Of a DNA stretch of 64,000 nt, positions 15,315 to 23,499 are shown one piece after another. Each line of letters begins with the position of its first letter. The first letter of the stretch is position 1. The stretch spans positions 1 through 64,000 of the forward strand of contig DATKSK010000023.1 of assembly GCA_035531755.1 (NCBI GenBank), given 5' to 3'. The position numbers were made by a program, and so were the translations under genes. Source of the stretch: Acidimicrobiales bacterium. Its GTDB lineage: Bacteria > Actinomycetota > Acidimicrobiia > Acidimicrobiales > UBA8190. The notes below the pieces were generated by a model. The model was not told the origin of the DNA and did not search any database. It saw only the letters and a list, made by a program, of their open reading frames with translations.

Positions 15315-18173
15315 TCAGCGCCCCAGCATCCAGCGGCCGGCCCGCATGGCACGCCGGCCGAGCGCGCCGCCGAGGTCCGGGAGCCGCACACCCGCCCCCG
15401 CGTCGGCCAAGCGCGAGTACCAGCGGCGGGGAGCGCTCGCCAGGACGAGGAGCGCTAGGCCCAACAGGACGAGGAGGGCGCCGAGGCGGGCGGTCCACCC
15501 CACCCCCTTGCCCGGCCCGGTGAAGGCCAGGGAGCTGCTGGAGACCACCGGCGTCTGGGACCCCGAGCCCCCACCCGACCCCGCGGTGGCCGGTGGCTTG
15601 GTCGTCGTGGTGGCGGCGGCCGCCGAGGTCGTGGTGGTCGTGGGCGCCACCGTCGTGGTGGTGGCGGCCACCGTGGTCGTCGTCGTCGGCGCCACGGTCG
15701 TGGTGGTCGTGGGGGCCGTCGTGGTGGTCGTGGGGGCCGTCGTGGTGGTCGAGCCCGTGGTGGTGGTGGTCGTGGTCGTCGTGGTGGGGTCCGGCTGCAG
15801 GAGGATCAGGCCGCCACCCGAGACGTTCGTCCCCGCCGCGAAGCAGGCCGTGGTGGCGGGACAGGCGACGTCAGAGATGTCGCTCGCCTCGGGTGGGATC
15901 GCCTCGGAGGCCCATGTCGCCCCGCTGTCACCGCTGGCGAGGAGCTCGGCCCCGCCGCCCGATGCGGTGGCGAGCGCGCTGTCGTGGAGGGCCGCGCCGA
16001 GGATGGCACGGCTGCGGGTCGCCCCGCCCAGGACGTGACCGCGCACGGTCCGGTGGCTGGCCGCCGCGGCCCGGACCCACCGGAAGGCCGTGGCCAGGCC
16101 GACGGAGCTCGTGGTGGTGGCGCCTGCGCCTGCGCCGGGGACGCTCCCACCGCCGGTGGCGCTCAGGAGCTGCCCACCGGCGAAGCACTGTGTCGTGGTG
16201 GGGAGGCAGCCGATGCCTTCGAGCGGGCCGGTGCCGGCGGGGACCGTGCCGGCCTGCCATGTGATCCCCCCGTCCGAGGTGTCCACCACGCTGGCGCCGG
16301 CCACCACGCCGGCGGACAGGCCGTCGCCGACGGCTGCACAGGACGTGGCCGACAGGCAGCTGATGCCGAAGAGCGGCCCCGTGCCCGCCGGGGTGGTCTG
16401 CGCCGTCCACGTGGCACCGCCGTCGGCGCTGGCGAAGATCGCCGCCGTGACGCCCGTGATCTGGTCGCCGCCGGCGCCGACGGCGAGGCACGACGTCGCC
16501 GACGGGCACGCCACGCCGAGGAGCTCCAGGGAGCCGGCCGGCAGCACGCCGGGCGTCCAGGTGGTGCCGCCGTCGGTGGTGGCGACGGTGACCGACGCCG
16601 TCTCGGTGGCGTTGGACCCGACGGCGACGCACGCGCTGGCCGACGTGCAGGTGACCGCCATGAGCGGGCCCGTCCCCGCCGGCAGGTTCTGGGGCGTTCC
16701 CCAGGTGGTGCCGCCGTCGGTCGTCTCGATCACGATGCCCGCGCTCGCGGTGCCGCTGTTGGACCCGACCCCGTAGCACGTGGAGACAGAGGGGCAGGCG
16801 ATGCCGAGCAGCTGCCCGCTGCTCGCCGGGATGGGCTGCGGGGTCCAGGTGGTGCCGCCGTCGGTCGTGGCGTAGACGGCGCTGCCGCTGGCGTCGAAGC
16901 CGATGGCGTAGCAGGTGGTGGCCGAGGGGCAGCTGATGGGACCGAGGGACCCGGTGCCCCCCGGCAGGCCCTCGGTGGTCCAGGTGGCACCGCCGTTGGC
17001 GGTGCCAAGGACCTTCGCCACCGAGCCGTCACCGTTGGACGTCATGGCGACGCACGAGGCGGCGGGCCGGCAGGCGACGGCGGCGATGGGCCCGGTGTCG
17101 CCGGGGAGCGTCTGGGTGGTCCACGTGGCGCCGCCGTTCGTGGTCCCGACCATCACTCCGAACGTGAAGTTCTGGTCCTCGCCGCCCACCACGCACGACG
17201 TCGCCGACGCGCAGCTGACACCCTGGAACGCCCCCGCGGTGGCGGGGACGGCCTGGCTCACCCAGGTGGTGCCGTTCGCGGTGGTGTCGATCTCCGCCGC
17301 GGAGCCGTCCGCGTTGTACCCGGCGGCGACGCACATCGACACCGTGGGGCATGACACCGCCGAGAGGTCGCCGGCGCTGTTGGGGGCGTTGCGGTTCACC
17401 CACTTGGCTCCCCCGTTGGTGGTGGCGATGATGGCCGCGGCCGATCCGTCGGCGGTGGTGCCGACGGCCACGCACGTGGTGAGCGAGGCGCACGACAGGG
17501 CTTCGATCGGCCCCATGGCGGCCGGGACGGTCTGCGGTACCCAGGTGGCGCCGCCGTTGGCGGTGGCCACCACCACGGCGGTCAAGAAGTTGGGGTCGGT
17601 CCCCGCCGCCGTGCACGACGTGGCGCTCGGGCACACGACGCCGAAGAGCGCCCCGGCGGCGGCCGGAGCCGTCTGGCTCGTCCAGGTGGTGCCGCCGTCG
17701 GTGGTGGCCACGATCACGCCGGCGGTCTCGGCGGCATTGGACCCGACGGCCACGCACGACGTGGCGCTGGCGCAGCTCACGCCGAAGAGGGGCCCGGCGC
17801 CGGCGGGCGGGCTCTGGCTCGTCCAGGTGGCCCCGCCGTCGGCGCTGGCCATGATCTCGGCCCCGGTGAAGTCGGCGTTGGCACCGACGCCGATGCACAC
17901 CGTCGCCGTGGGGCACGACACGCCCGACAGGGGTGAGACGGGCCCGGTGTAGGAGGCGCTGGTCTGCCACCCCGACGCCGTGGCCGAGGCGTGCGTGGAC
18001 AGGAGCAGGCCCCCGCCCACGGCGGCCACCAGGGCGGCCACCACCCGGACGCGGACGCGCCCACGGCCGGTGCCGGTCGGGGGAGCGGGCCTGATGGCCA
18101 CCCCGTGCGTAGGAGCGATCGCTCCGGGCGCGATCGAGCGCGTCCAGATCTGACGGCGTCGTCCAGACATCAT
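15315..18173 (-). CDS. Large Asp-box repeat surface protein with LAFTG sorting-like signal
   Basis: After a basic N-terminus and a signal-anchor helix (VVAALVAAVGGGLLL) the protein has about 14 units of 45-47 residues. Each holds a paired Cys (C-x6-C) and an Asp-box (TDGGTTWT type), predicting one or two beta-propellers. A Thr-rich stalk (about residues 800-860) and a Gly/Ser linker lead to LAFTG, a hydrophobic helix and RR, the layout of a class E sortase substrate (LAxTG). Unusually, about 37 residues follow the membrane helix. I prefer the ATG at 18173 because the G-run before it can act as ribosome-binding site; a GTG lies two codons upstream. The ligand is unknown; it is probably a cell-surface binding or adhesion protein. 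Confidence 0.8.
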   Translation of the reverse strand: MMSGRRRQIWTRSIAPGAIAPTHGVAIRPAPPTGTGRGRVRVRVVAALVAAVGGGLLLSTHASATASGWQTSASYTGPVSPLSGVSCPTATVCIGVGANADFTGAEIMASADGGATWTSQSPPAGAGPLFGVSCASATSCVAVGSNAAETAGVIVATTDGGTTWTSQTAPAAAGALFGVVCPSATSCTAAGTDPNFLTAVVVATANGGATWVPQTVPAAMGPIEALSCASLTTCVAVGTTADGSAAAIIATTNGGAKWVNRNAPNSAGDLSAVSCPTVSMCVAAGYNADGSAAEIDTTANGTTWVSQAVPATAGAFQGVSCASATSCVVGGEDQNFTFGVMVGTTNGGATWTTQTLPGDTGPIAAVACRPAASCVAMTSNGDGSVAKVLGTANGGATWTTEGLPGGTGSLGPISCPSATTCYAIGFDASGSAVYATTDGGTTWTPQPIPASSGQLLGIACPSVSTCYGVGSNSGTASAGIVIETTDGGTTWGTPQNLPAGTGPLMAVTCTSASACVAVGSNATETASVTVATTDGGTTWTPGVLPAGSLELLGVACPSATSCLAVGAGGDQITGVTAAIFASADGGATWTAQTTPAGTGPLFGISCLSATSCAAVGDGLSAGVVAGASVVDTSDGGITWQAGTVPAGTGPLEGIGCLPTTTQCFAGGQLLSATGGGSVPGAGAGATTTSSVGLATAFRWVRAAAASHRTVRGHVLGGATRSRAILGAALHDSALATASGGGAELLASGDSGATWASEAIPPEASDISDVACPATTACFAAGTNVSGGGLILLQPDPTTTTTTTTTTGSTTTTAPTTTTTAPTTTTTVAPTTTTTVAATTTTVAPTTTTTSAAAATTTTKPPATAGSGGGSGSQTPVVSSSSLAFTGPGKGVGWTARLGALLVLLGLALLVLASAPRRWYSRLADAGAGVRLPDLGGALGRRAMRAGRWMLGR

Positions 18174-18225
18174 CCCCACCCCCCCCAGAAAGCCCCCGCC
18201 GGTGGGAGTCGTCCCAGGTAGACGA

Positions 18226-18255
18226 ACGCTACTGCCTGGACGGCGGGGTTATCAA
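18226..18255 (-). promoter_or_regulatory. Sigma70-type promoter of the Asp-box protein gene
   Basis: On the minus strand TTGATA (18255-18250) and TAGCGT (18231-18226) are separated by 18 bp, leaving a leader of about 45 nt. It lies between the tRNA cluster hairpin and the gene, so the gene need not depend on read-through from the tRNAs. Confidence 0.5.
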
Positions 18256-18270
18256 TCGGTGGGGCGGCCG

Positions 18271-18291
18271 CCCCGGGCGCGCGGCCCGGGG
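18271..18291 (-). terminator. Strong hairpin after the tRNA cluster
   Basis: CCCCGGGC and GCCCGGGG form a perfect 8-bp stem around a 5-nt loop, 4 nt beyond the CCA end of tRNA-Phe. A second GC palindrome (18261-18274) overlaps it. There is no U-run, so termination efficiency is uncertain, but its position fits the end of the tRNA transcript. Confidence 0.5.
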
Positions 18292-18295
18292 CGCC

Positions 18296-18371
18296 TGGTG
18301 GTCGGGACCGGCGTCGATCCGGTGACCTCACGCTTTTCAGGCGCGCGCTCTACCAACTGAGCTACCCGACC
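18296..18371 (-). tRNA. tRNA-Phe (GAA)
   Basis: The 76-nt gene folds into a full cloverleaf. The acceptor GGTCGGG pairs with CCCGACC, the anticodon loop CTGAAAA gives GAA, and A73 is followed by an encoded CCA. The T-loop is ATCGACG, with A in place of the usual first T. It is the last gene of a Glu-Asp-Phe cluster. Confidence 0.93.
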
Positions 18372-18401
18372 GTTGTCTGCCGCGGACAACGTCCGTGGCG
18401 G

Positions 18402-18476
18402 CGGTCCTGACGGGATTTGAACCCGCGACCTCCGGCTTGACAGGCCGGCGTGCACTCCAGACTGCACCACAGGACC
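18402..18476 (-). tRNA. tRNA-Asp (GTC)
   Basis: The acceptor GGTCCTG pairs with CAGGACC, the anticodon stem CCGGC/GCCGG encloses CTGTCAA with anticodon GTC, and the T-loop is TTCAAAT. The discriminator is G and no CCA is encoded. It lies between tRNA-Glu and tRNA-Phe on the same strand. Confidence 0.94.
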
Positions 18477-18500
18477 CCGGTCAGCGTCGCCCCACCGCTG

Positions 18501-18573
18501 CACCCCCAACGGGATTCGAACCCGTGTTACCGCCTTGAAAGGGCGGCGTCCTCGGCCACTAGACGATGGGGGC
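18501..18573 (-). tRNA. tRNA-Glu (TTC)
   Basis: The acceptor GCCCCCA pairs with TGGGGGT, the anticodon loop CTTTCAA gives TTC, and the T-arm is CGGG-TTCGAAT-CCCG. The discriminator is G without encoded CCA. It is first in the cluster; a TAACCT hexamer at 18600-18595 is a plausible -10 element for the cluster. Confidence 0.94.
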
Positions 18574-18619
18574 TGGACCGATCAGGGCTTTTGCAGGTTA
18601 GCAGGGTCCCTCCCGGCGC

Positions 18620-19981
18620 TCACCCGGGCGCGGCGCCGTCGACGAGCCCCCACTCGGAGCCTCCGGGCGTGTCGCGGACCTCCACCCCGAGGGCCACCAG
18701 CCCGTCGCGCACGGCGTCGGCCTCGGCGAAACGGCGTTCGGACCGCGCCGCCTCGCGCAGCGACAGGGCGAGATCGACGAACGGGCCCACCACGGTCGCC
18801 GGGTCGCGGGTGCCGCGCTCGGCCACCGTGCCCAGCTCCGCCACCATGGTCCGCAGGCTGGCGCGACCGCGGTCGAGCGCGTCGGACTGCAGGGTGTCGG
18901 CGCTCCAGGCCCACAGCTCGTCGTCGAGCGCCAGCACGGCGCGCACCATGCCCTCGGCGTCCGAGCCGTCCCGGGCGGCGCGGAACGACTCTTCGTGGAG
19001 CCTGATCGCGCTCAGCAGGGGCGGGCCGTCGCGGTCGGCCGACCCCGCGCCCGCCCCGGCGGCACCTCCTGGCGTCCCGGCTGCCGGGCCGCCGGCTGTG
19101 TCCGTGCCGGGCACCGCCGTGCCGGGCACCGCCGTGCCGGGCACCGCCAGCGCGGCGTCGCCGGTCCCCCCGGCGGCGAGCTCGGCGGCGAGCCCGGGGA
19201 TGCGGTCGAAGGGCACCGTCTCCCCGGCCTCGATCCGCACGGACCGGCCCCGCACCCGCACGGTGACCCCCCCGTGGCCCTGCACGGCGGCGGTGCCGGC
19301 GTCGAGGTCCACGCACAGGGCGGTGTGCTCGTCGACCCCCAGGACGAAGGCGCCCTCGGGGAGCTCGCGCTCCAGGGCCGCCAGCCGGTCCTCCCCCAGG
19401 TAGCAGAAGCGCGTGTCGTGGGTGCCGCCCTCGGCGTTGTCGTAGTGGGGGATGAGGGCAACCCGCAGGCCGAGGGGCGCCAGCAGGTCGAGCCCCGGGG
19501 CCCAGCGCGGGTGCTCGCCCACCTTGTAGACCTCGTAGACGGGTACGGTGACCACGCCCAGGGTGAGCGCCGCCGCCGACGAGAAGGTGAGGGCCCCCCC
19601 GAGGGCCAGCTTCTCGGCCAGGACCGAGGGGACGAGGGTGCCCTGCCACTGGCGCAGGGCATAGGTGGGGCTGCCGGGGCCGGCGAACACCAGCGCCGCC
19701 GCCACCAGCCGGGCGATGACGGCGTCGCCCCCGGGCCCTTCCAGGTCCGCCGCGGACCGCATGCCGGCGACGTCCAGGGTGGCCCCGACGCTGTCGCGGA
19801 AATACGAGACGGTGCGCGCCGCGATCTCCGCCGCGTTGGTCTGGAACCCGAAGGGGGTGTCGAGGAGCAGGGCCCGGACCGGCCCCGGCCCCAGCCGCTC
19901 GACCACGGCACGGTGGACCTTCACCATGGTCGGCGCCGTCTCGCCCGACCCCATGATCGTCAGCAGGCGGGGCCCGGACAT
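18620..19981 (-). CDS. Peptidase S51/cyanophycinase-like protein fused to a CysS-like C-terminal region
   Basis: The 453-residue protein has two parts. Residues 1-230 resemble the class I amidotransferase-like peptidase E/cyanophycinase fold: an N-terminal TIMGSGETAPTM, LVFAGPGSPTYAL, a nucleophile-elbow-like FSSAAALTLG and the GVDEHTALCVD block that places an acidic residue as in cyanophycinases. After a linker with repeated VPGTA units comes a C-terminal ~140 residues that resemble the DALR and tail regions of cysteinyl-tRNA synthetase, ending in RFAEADAVRDGLVALGVEV and DTPGGSEW. No synthetase catalytic domain is present. It lies beside the tRNA cluster. A TAAGAT -10 candidate is 11 nt before the ATG. 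The function is not known; a tRNA- or aminoacyl-linked hydrolase is a guess. Confidence 0.72.
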   Translation of the reverse strand: MSGPRLLTIMGSGETAPTMVKVHRAVVERLGPGPVRALLLDTPFGFQTNAAEIAARTVSYFRDSVGATLDVAGMRSAADLEGPGGDAVIARLVAAALVFAGPGSPTYALRQWQGTLVPSVLAEKLALGGALTFSSAAALTLGVVTVPVYEVYKVGEHPRWAPGLDLLAPLGLRVALIPHYDNAEGGTHDTRFCYLGEDRLAALERELPEGAFVLGVDEHTALCVDLDAGTAAVQGHGGVTVRVRGRSVRIEAGETVPFDRIPGLAAELAAGGTGDAALAVPGTAVPGTAVPGTDTAGGPAAGTPGGAAGAGAGSADRDGPPLLSAIRLHEESFRAARDGSDAEGMVRAVLALDDELWAWSADTLQSDALDRGRASLRTMVAELGTVAERGTRDPATVVGPFVDLALSLREAARSERRFAEADAVRDGLVALGVEVRDTPGGSEWGLVDGAAPG

Positions 19982-19992
19982 CGCAGCGCGAG

Positions 19993-19998
19993 ATCTTA
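19993..19998 (-). promoter_or_regulatory. -10 element of the S51/CysS-like fusion gene
   Basis: TAAGAT on the minus strand ends 11 nt before the ATG, giving at most a few nucleotides of leader. No clear -35 is visible. Confidence 0.35.
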
Positions 19999-20012
19999 CG
20001 GGTCCCGGCCTC

Positions 20013-20558
20013 TCACCGGTCCCGTGGGTCGGGAGCGGTGGCGCCGCCCTTGGGCAGCCCGGCGGCCAGGGCGTCGACGATCTCCCCCTGCAGCATGCTC
20101 AGGTACTGGTAGACGGTGAATTGGTCCGACCGCGGGTCGTCGGGCTCGATCTCCACCACGTCCTCGCTGACGTCGAGCTGGGTCCCGAGGACCAGGCGCA
20201 GGACCTCGACGGCCCCCAGCCACCCGTGCAGCTCGTCCTCGTCGATGCTGGTCTCGTCCACGGTGTCGGTCAGGACCGCGAGGGCGTGGCGATGGTGATC
20301 GAGGAGCTGGGCCCCCATCATCTCCCGGTACTCGGCCTGGGCCGCCTCGTCGTCGGGGTAGGCGACGGGGAAGAGCCGCTGCGCCGACGGCTCGTCGTGC
20401 TCCACCAGCTCGCGGGCCTGCTCGGGCAGGGCCCGCAGCAGCTCGCGCTCGGGGAGCTCCAGGCCGGGGCGGATGCGCCCCTGGCGGTCGCGCCCGAAGC
20501 GCTTCCGCCCGATCACCGGCACCACCCGATCAGCGGGCACGGCCCCGTCAGCGGGCAC
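20013..20558 (-). CDS. DUF2017 family protein
   Basis: The 181-residue acidic protein resembles the DUF2017 family, found next to clpS in many actinobacteria; its function is unknown. The conserved part begins at about residue 14 (VIGRKRFGRDRQG) and includes LGTQLDVSEDV and QYLSMLQGEIVDAL. It follows clpS on the same strand with 41 bp between them. That gap and the first codons consist of duplicated 17-18-bp units, which makes the exact start uncertain; a GTG nearer the conserved part is equally possible. Context suggests a role near ClpS-dependent proteolysis. Confidence 0.75.
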   Translation of the reverse strand: MPADGAVPADRVVPVIGRKRFGRDRQGRIRPGLELPERELLRALPEQARELVEHDEPSAQRLFPVAYPDDEAAQAEYREMMGAQLLDHHRHALAVLTDTVDETSIDEDELHGWLGAVEVLRLVLGTQLDVSEDVVEIEPDDPRSDQFTVYQYLSMLQGEIVDALAAGLPKGGATAPDPRDR

Positions 20559-20602
20559 GGCCCCGTCACCGTCTCCGCCCCGTCACCGTCTCCGCCCCGT
20601 CA
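20533..20602. repeat. Paired tandem duplications across the clpS stop and DUF2017 start
   Basis: An 18-bp unit is present twice (20533-20550, 20551-20568), followed by a 17-bp unit present twice (20569-20585, 20586-20602). Each unit ends in CGTCA. The clpS TGA lies in the last copy and the DUF2017 GTG in the second. Confidence 0.8.
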
Positions 20603-20905
20603 CGACGACTGCTCCATGGTGGCCCACAACCCGTGCTCGTGGAGCCGGAAGACGTCGAGCTCCGCCCGCTCGCGGGGCCCCGAGGTCACGACGGCCCGGC
20701 CCTTGTGGTGGACGTCGAGCATCAGCTTGGTGGCCTTGTCGCGGCTGTAGCCGAAGAGCTTCTGGAAGACGTAGGTGACGTACGACATCAGGTTGATGGG
20801 GTCGTTCCACACGATGACCATCCACGGCCGGTCCGGGCGCACGTCCTCCCCGCCCTCGGGCCGGTCGACCTCGACGGGCCGGACCTCGGTCCCGGGCCCC
20901 GTCAT
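20600..20905 (-). CDS. clpS: ATP-dependent Clp protease adaptor ClpS
   Basis: This 101-residue adaptor delivers N-degron substrates to ClpA/ClpC. The binding-pocket block is clear: [20 protein letters not shown] followed by [17 protein letters not shown], and the family's substrate-gating Met is present. The N-terminal 27 residues are a flexible acidic arm as in other ClpS proteins. The ATG overlaps the ctaA stop by 4 nt (ATGA), so clpS is translationally coupled to a heme biosynthesis gene, probably by chance of operon packing. Confidence 0.92.
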   Translation of the reverse strand: MTGPGTEVRPVEVDRPEGGEDVRPDRPWMVIVWNDPINLMSYVTYVFQKLFGYSRDKATKLMLDVHHKGRAVVTSGPRERAELDVFRLHEHGLWATMEQSS

Positions 20906-21867
20906 CGGGGGGCCGGCGTCGGCGACGCGGCGTCGGCGGGGATCCCGAGGGCGGGAGCGGGAGCGCCGGGGGCGTCGGCCCGGGGTGCCGGCGCGCGGGC
21001 GAGCCCGTCGTGGAACCACAACATCGCCGACCACACCACGGTGGCCCCGAAGACGTGCACGCCCACCAGGAGGGGCGGAAGGTGGATGAAGTACTGGGTG
21101 TACCCGATGACGCCCTGGGCCACCATGGCGGCGAGGAGGAGCCGGGCCCGCTCCGCCACCGTGGCCGGCGCCCCGCTGCGCCCCAGGAGCACCAGCACCA
21201 CGAGCGTGAGGCCGACGAGCACGAGCACGATCCCCGAGTGGACCCGTGCCATGTCGGCCAGGGCCACGGGCACCCGCTTGGCGCCGGGGCCACCGGCGTG
21301 CGGCCCGGCCCCCGTGGTGGCCGTGCCGGCGGCCAGCGCCACGACCAGGACGCCGACCATCGCCCGGGTCACCCCGACGACGCTGCGGTCCACGACCGGC
21401 ACGCGCCGCCCGGTCCCGGGCTCGCGGCCCGCCCGCAGGGCCAGCACCACGGCGTCGCTCAGCACGGCGATGCCCAGCATGAAGTGGGCCATGACCACGT
21501 AGGGATTGAGCTTGGTGTAGACGACCACGGCCCCGAGGACGGCTTCGCCCACCACGCCGGCCACCAGGCCGCCCGACAGCCAGACGAGGTCGCGCCGGGC
21601 CGGCGCCCGCCGCAGGGCCGCCACCAGCGTGACGACCGTCAGGATGCACAGGACCACCACCACCATGCGGTTGCCGAACTCCACGGCCGGATGGAACGCC
21701 AGCGGCGGCGTGAGGTGGTGGCGGGCGCAGGTGGGCCAGTCGGGGCAGCCGAGCCCCGAGTCGCTCAGCCGGACGGCCGCGCCCGTCACGATGTTGAGGA
21801 GCACCACCGCCACCGCCAGCTGGGCGATGCGGAGGAAGGAGCGGGGGCCGACGGCGGCGAGTTTCAC
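20902..21867 (-). CDS. ctaA: Heme A synthase (COX15/CtaA family)
   Basis: The 321-residue membrane protein oxidises the methyl group of heme O to make heme A. It has about eight transmembrane helices, the conserved paired cysteines in [11 protein letters not shown] after helix 1, the His-containing helices around [15 protein letters not shown] and GVHVFG, and an EFGNRM motif in place of the usual EYxHR. The start is set at the GTG preceding [12 protein letters not shown] because TACGAT lies 9 nt upstream; a longer ATG start would overlap ctaB. It is divergent from ctaB, the preceding step of the pathway, and its stop overlaps clpS. Confidence 0.9.
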   Translation of the reverse strand: MKLAAVGPRSFLRIAQLAVAVVLLNIVTGAAVRLSDSGLGCPDWPTCARHHLTPPLAFHPAVEFGNRMVVVVLCILTVVTLVAALRRAPARRDLVWLSGGLVAGVVGEAVLGAVVVYTKLNPYVVMAHFMLGIAVLSDAVVLALRAGREPGTGRRVPVVDRSVVGVTRAMVGVLVVALAAGTATTGAGPHAGGPGAKRVPVALADMARVHSGIVLVLVGLTLVVLVLLGRSGAPATVAERARLLLAAMVAQGVIGYTQYFIHLPPLLVGVHVFGATVVWSAMLWFHDGLARAPAPRADAPGAPAPALGIPADAASPTPAPR

Positions 21868-21876
21868 CGGACGGTC

Positions 21877-21882
21877 ATCGTA
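21877..21882 (-). promoter_or_regulatory. -10 element of ctaA
   Basis: TACGAT on the minus strand is 9 nt before the GTG, so the leader is at most about 2-3 nt. The divergent ctaB -10 is 70 bp away. Confidence 0.4.
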
Positions 21883-21951
21883 CCGGCGGGGCGCCGGGCC
21901 CCCCTCGGCGCGGCCGGGGTCGTGGGACGGGCGCGGCCGGGAGTGCCGTCG

Positions 21952-21957
21952 TAGACT
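21952..21957 (+). promoter_or_regulatory. -10 element of ctaB (leaderless)
   Basis: TAGACT lies 7 nt before the ctaB ATG. The DUF35 gene near 62661 has the same hexamer at nearly the same distance. Confidence 0.45.
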
Positions 21958-21964
21958 CCCCCCG

Positions 21965-22876
21965 ATGTCCCTGCTGAATCCCGCCATCCCCCGCAGCGTC
22001 CGGGCGGGAGGAGCGAGAGTGCGTACCTACGTGGCGCTGACCAAGCCGCGCATTATCGAGCTGCTGCTGGTCACGACCCTGCCCACCATGCTCGTGGCCG
22101 ACCGCGGCGTGCCCTCGGTGGCGCTCATGGCAGCCACGCTGCTGGGTGGGACACTGGCCGCCGGCGGGGCCAACGCCCTCAACATGGTGCTCGACCGCGA
22201 CATCGACCGGGTCATGCACCGGACCCGCCACCGCCCGCTGGTGACGGGCGACGTCACCCCGCTCGCCGCCACCGTGTTCGCCGTCACGCTCGAGGCGGTG
22301 GCCTTCGCCGAACTGTGGGCGTGGGTCAACCTGCTGTCGGCGGTGCTGGCCGTGGCGGCCACGGCGTTCTACGTCGTCGTCTACACGCTGTGGCTCAAGC
22401 GCACCTCCAGCCAGAACATCGTGATCGGCGGGGCGGCCGGTGCCGTGCCCGTGCTCGTGGGGTGGGCGGCGGTCACCGACCGGCTCGGCTGGGCGCCGCT
22501 CGTGCTCTTCGCGGTGATCGTGATCTGGACCCCGCCACACTTCTGGGCGCTCGCCATCCGCTACCGCGAGGACTATGCGGCCGCCAACGTCCCGATGCTT
22601 CCGGTGGTGGCCACGTTCCGTCGCACCGCCCGGCAGATCCTGCTGTACACGGTGGTGCTCGTGGCGGTGACCGTGCTGTTCGCGGCGGTGGGCCACATGG
22701 GGGCGCTGTACCTGGCGGGCGCGATCGTGCTCGGGGCCCTGTTCGTCGTGTTCGCGCTGCGACTGCGCCGCGACCAGACGCCGCGTGCCGCCATGGCGCT
22801 GTTCCGGTACTCGATCACGTACCTCACCCTGCTGTTCGTCGCCATGGCCGGCGACGTGCTCATCCGATTCCATTGA
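21965..22876 (+). CDS. ctaB: Protoheme IX farnesyltransferase (heme O synthase)
   Basis: The 303-residue UbiA-family enzyme adds a farnesyl group to heme B. Both Asp-rich substrate motifs are present: NMVLDRDIDRVMHRTRHRPL near residue 73 and YREDYAAANVPMLPV near residue 200. About nine transmembrane segments are visible. The start is the ATG 7 nt after TAGACT. The product feeds ctaA, encoded divergently, and serves the oxidase encoded 4 kb downstream. Confidence 0.95.
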   Translation: MSLLNPAIPRSVRAGGARVRTYVALTKPRIIELLLVTTLPTMLVADRGVPSVALMAATLLGGTLAAGGANALNMVLDRDIDRVMHRTRHRPLVTGDVTPLAATVFAVTLEAVAFAELWAWVNLLSAVLAVAATAFYVVVYTLWLKRTSSQNIVIGGAAGAVPVLVGWAAVTDRLGWAPLVLFAVIVIWTPPHFWALAIRYREDYAAANVPMLPVVATFRRTARQILLYTVVLVAVTVLFAAVGHMGALYLAGAIVLGALFVVFALRLRRDQTPRAAMALFRYSITYLTLLFVAMAGDVLIRFH

Positions 22877-22896
22877 CGGCCCCGGCCGGCGGGCGG

Positions 22897-23427
22897 GTGT
22901 CCCGCCCGGCGCGCCGCCGGGCCCTGTCCATCGCCGCAGGCGTGGTCCTCGGGGCCGTCCTGTGGCTGGCGCTGACCCTGACGGGCGGTCCCGGTCCGCA
23001 CCAGGCACCCGCCTTCTCGCTGCCGCGTCTCGGCGGCGGCCCCGCGGTGGCGTACCCGGTGCGCGGTGCCGAGGCCCGGCGTCCCGTGGTGCTCGTCTTC
23101 TTCGCGTCGTGGTGCACGCCGTGCCGCGCCGAGCTGCCCGCCGTGGCCCGCGTCGCCGACCAGGTCCGGGGGGCGGGCGGTCACGTGCTCTTCCTGGGTG
23201 TCGACGGCAACGATGATCCCGCCAGCGGCCTCTCCTTCGCTCGGCACAGCGGCGTGTCCTTCGCCGTGGGCGCGGACCGTGACAGCTCGCTGGCGCCGAA
23301 GTTCTCGTTGGTCGGCTACCCGGGCACGGTGTTCATCGACGCGTCGGGGAATGTCGCCGGGAGCGTCCGCGGTCCGGTGACCCGGGCCACCCTCGAGCGC
23401 TGGGTCTCGCGCCTTGGCGCCACCTGA
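22897..23427 (+). CDS. Membrane-anchored thioredoxin-like protein (TlpA/ResA type)
   Basis: An N-terminal signal anchor (ALSIAAGVVLGAVLWLALTL) precedes an extracytoplasmic thioredoxin fold. The active site is FFASWCTPCRAELP, and VGYPGTVFID supplies the cis-Pro. Such proteins reduce cytochrome or CuA-site cysteines. Placement between ctaB and a SCO gene suggests thiol reduction during copper-site assembly. The start is uncertain: the GTG at 22897 gives 176 residues, while a TTG at 22873 would overlap the ctaB stop (TTGA). Confidence 0.85.
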   Translation: MSRPARRRALSIAAGVVLGAVLWLALTLTGGPGPHQAPAFSLPRLGGGPAVAYPVRGAEARRPVVLVFFASWCTPCRAELPAVARVADQVRGAGGHVLFLGVDGNDDPASGLSFARHSGVSFAVGADRDSSLAPKFSLVGYPGTVFIDASGNVAGSVRGPVTRATLERWVSRLGAT

Positions 23428-23486
23428 CGACACGACCGGAGGGCCTGATCGGCCGGCCGCCCCGGACGCGGCCCGATGTTCCCCGG

Positions 23487-23492
23487 TAGTGT
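23487..23492 (+). promoter_or_regulatory. -10 element of the first SCO gene (leaderless)
   Basis: TAGTGT lies 7 nt before the GTG at 23500. The second SCO gene has the identical hexamer and spacing, which supports both starts. Confidence 0.5.
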
Positions 23493-23499
23493 CGGCGCC

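Noticed and set aside
15590-15790. Dense GGTGGTCGTGG-type repeats
   Set aside because: They encode the Thr-rich stalk of the Asp-box protein and are coding low complexity, not a regulatory array.
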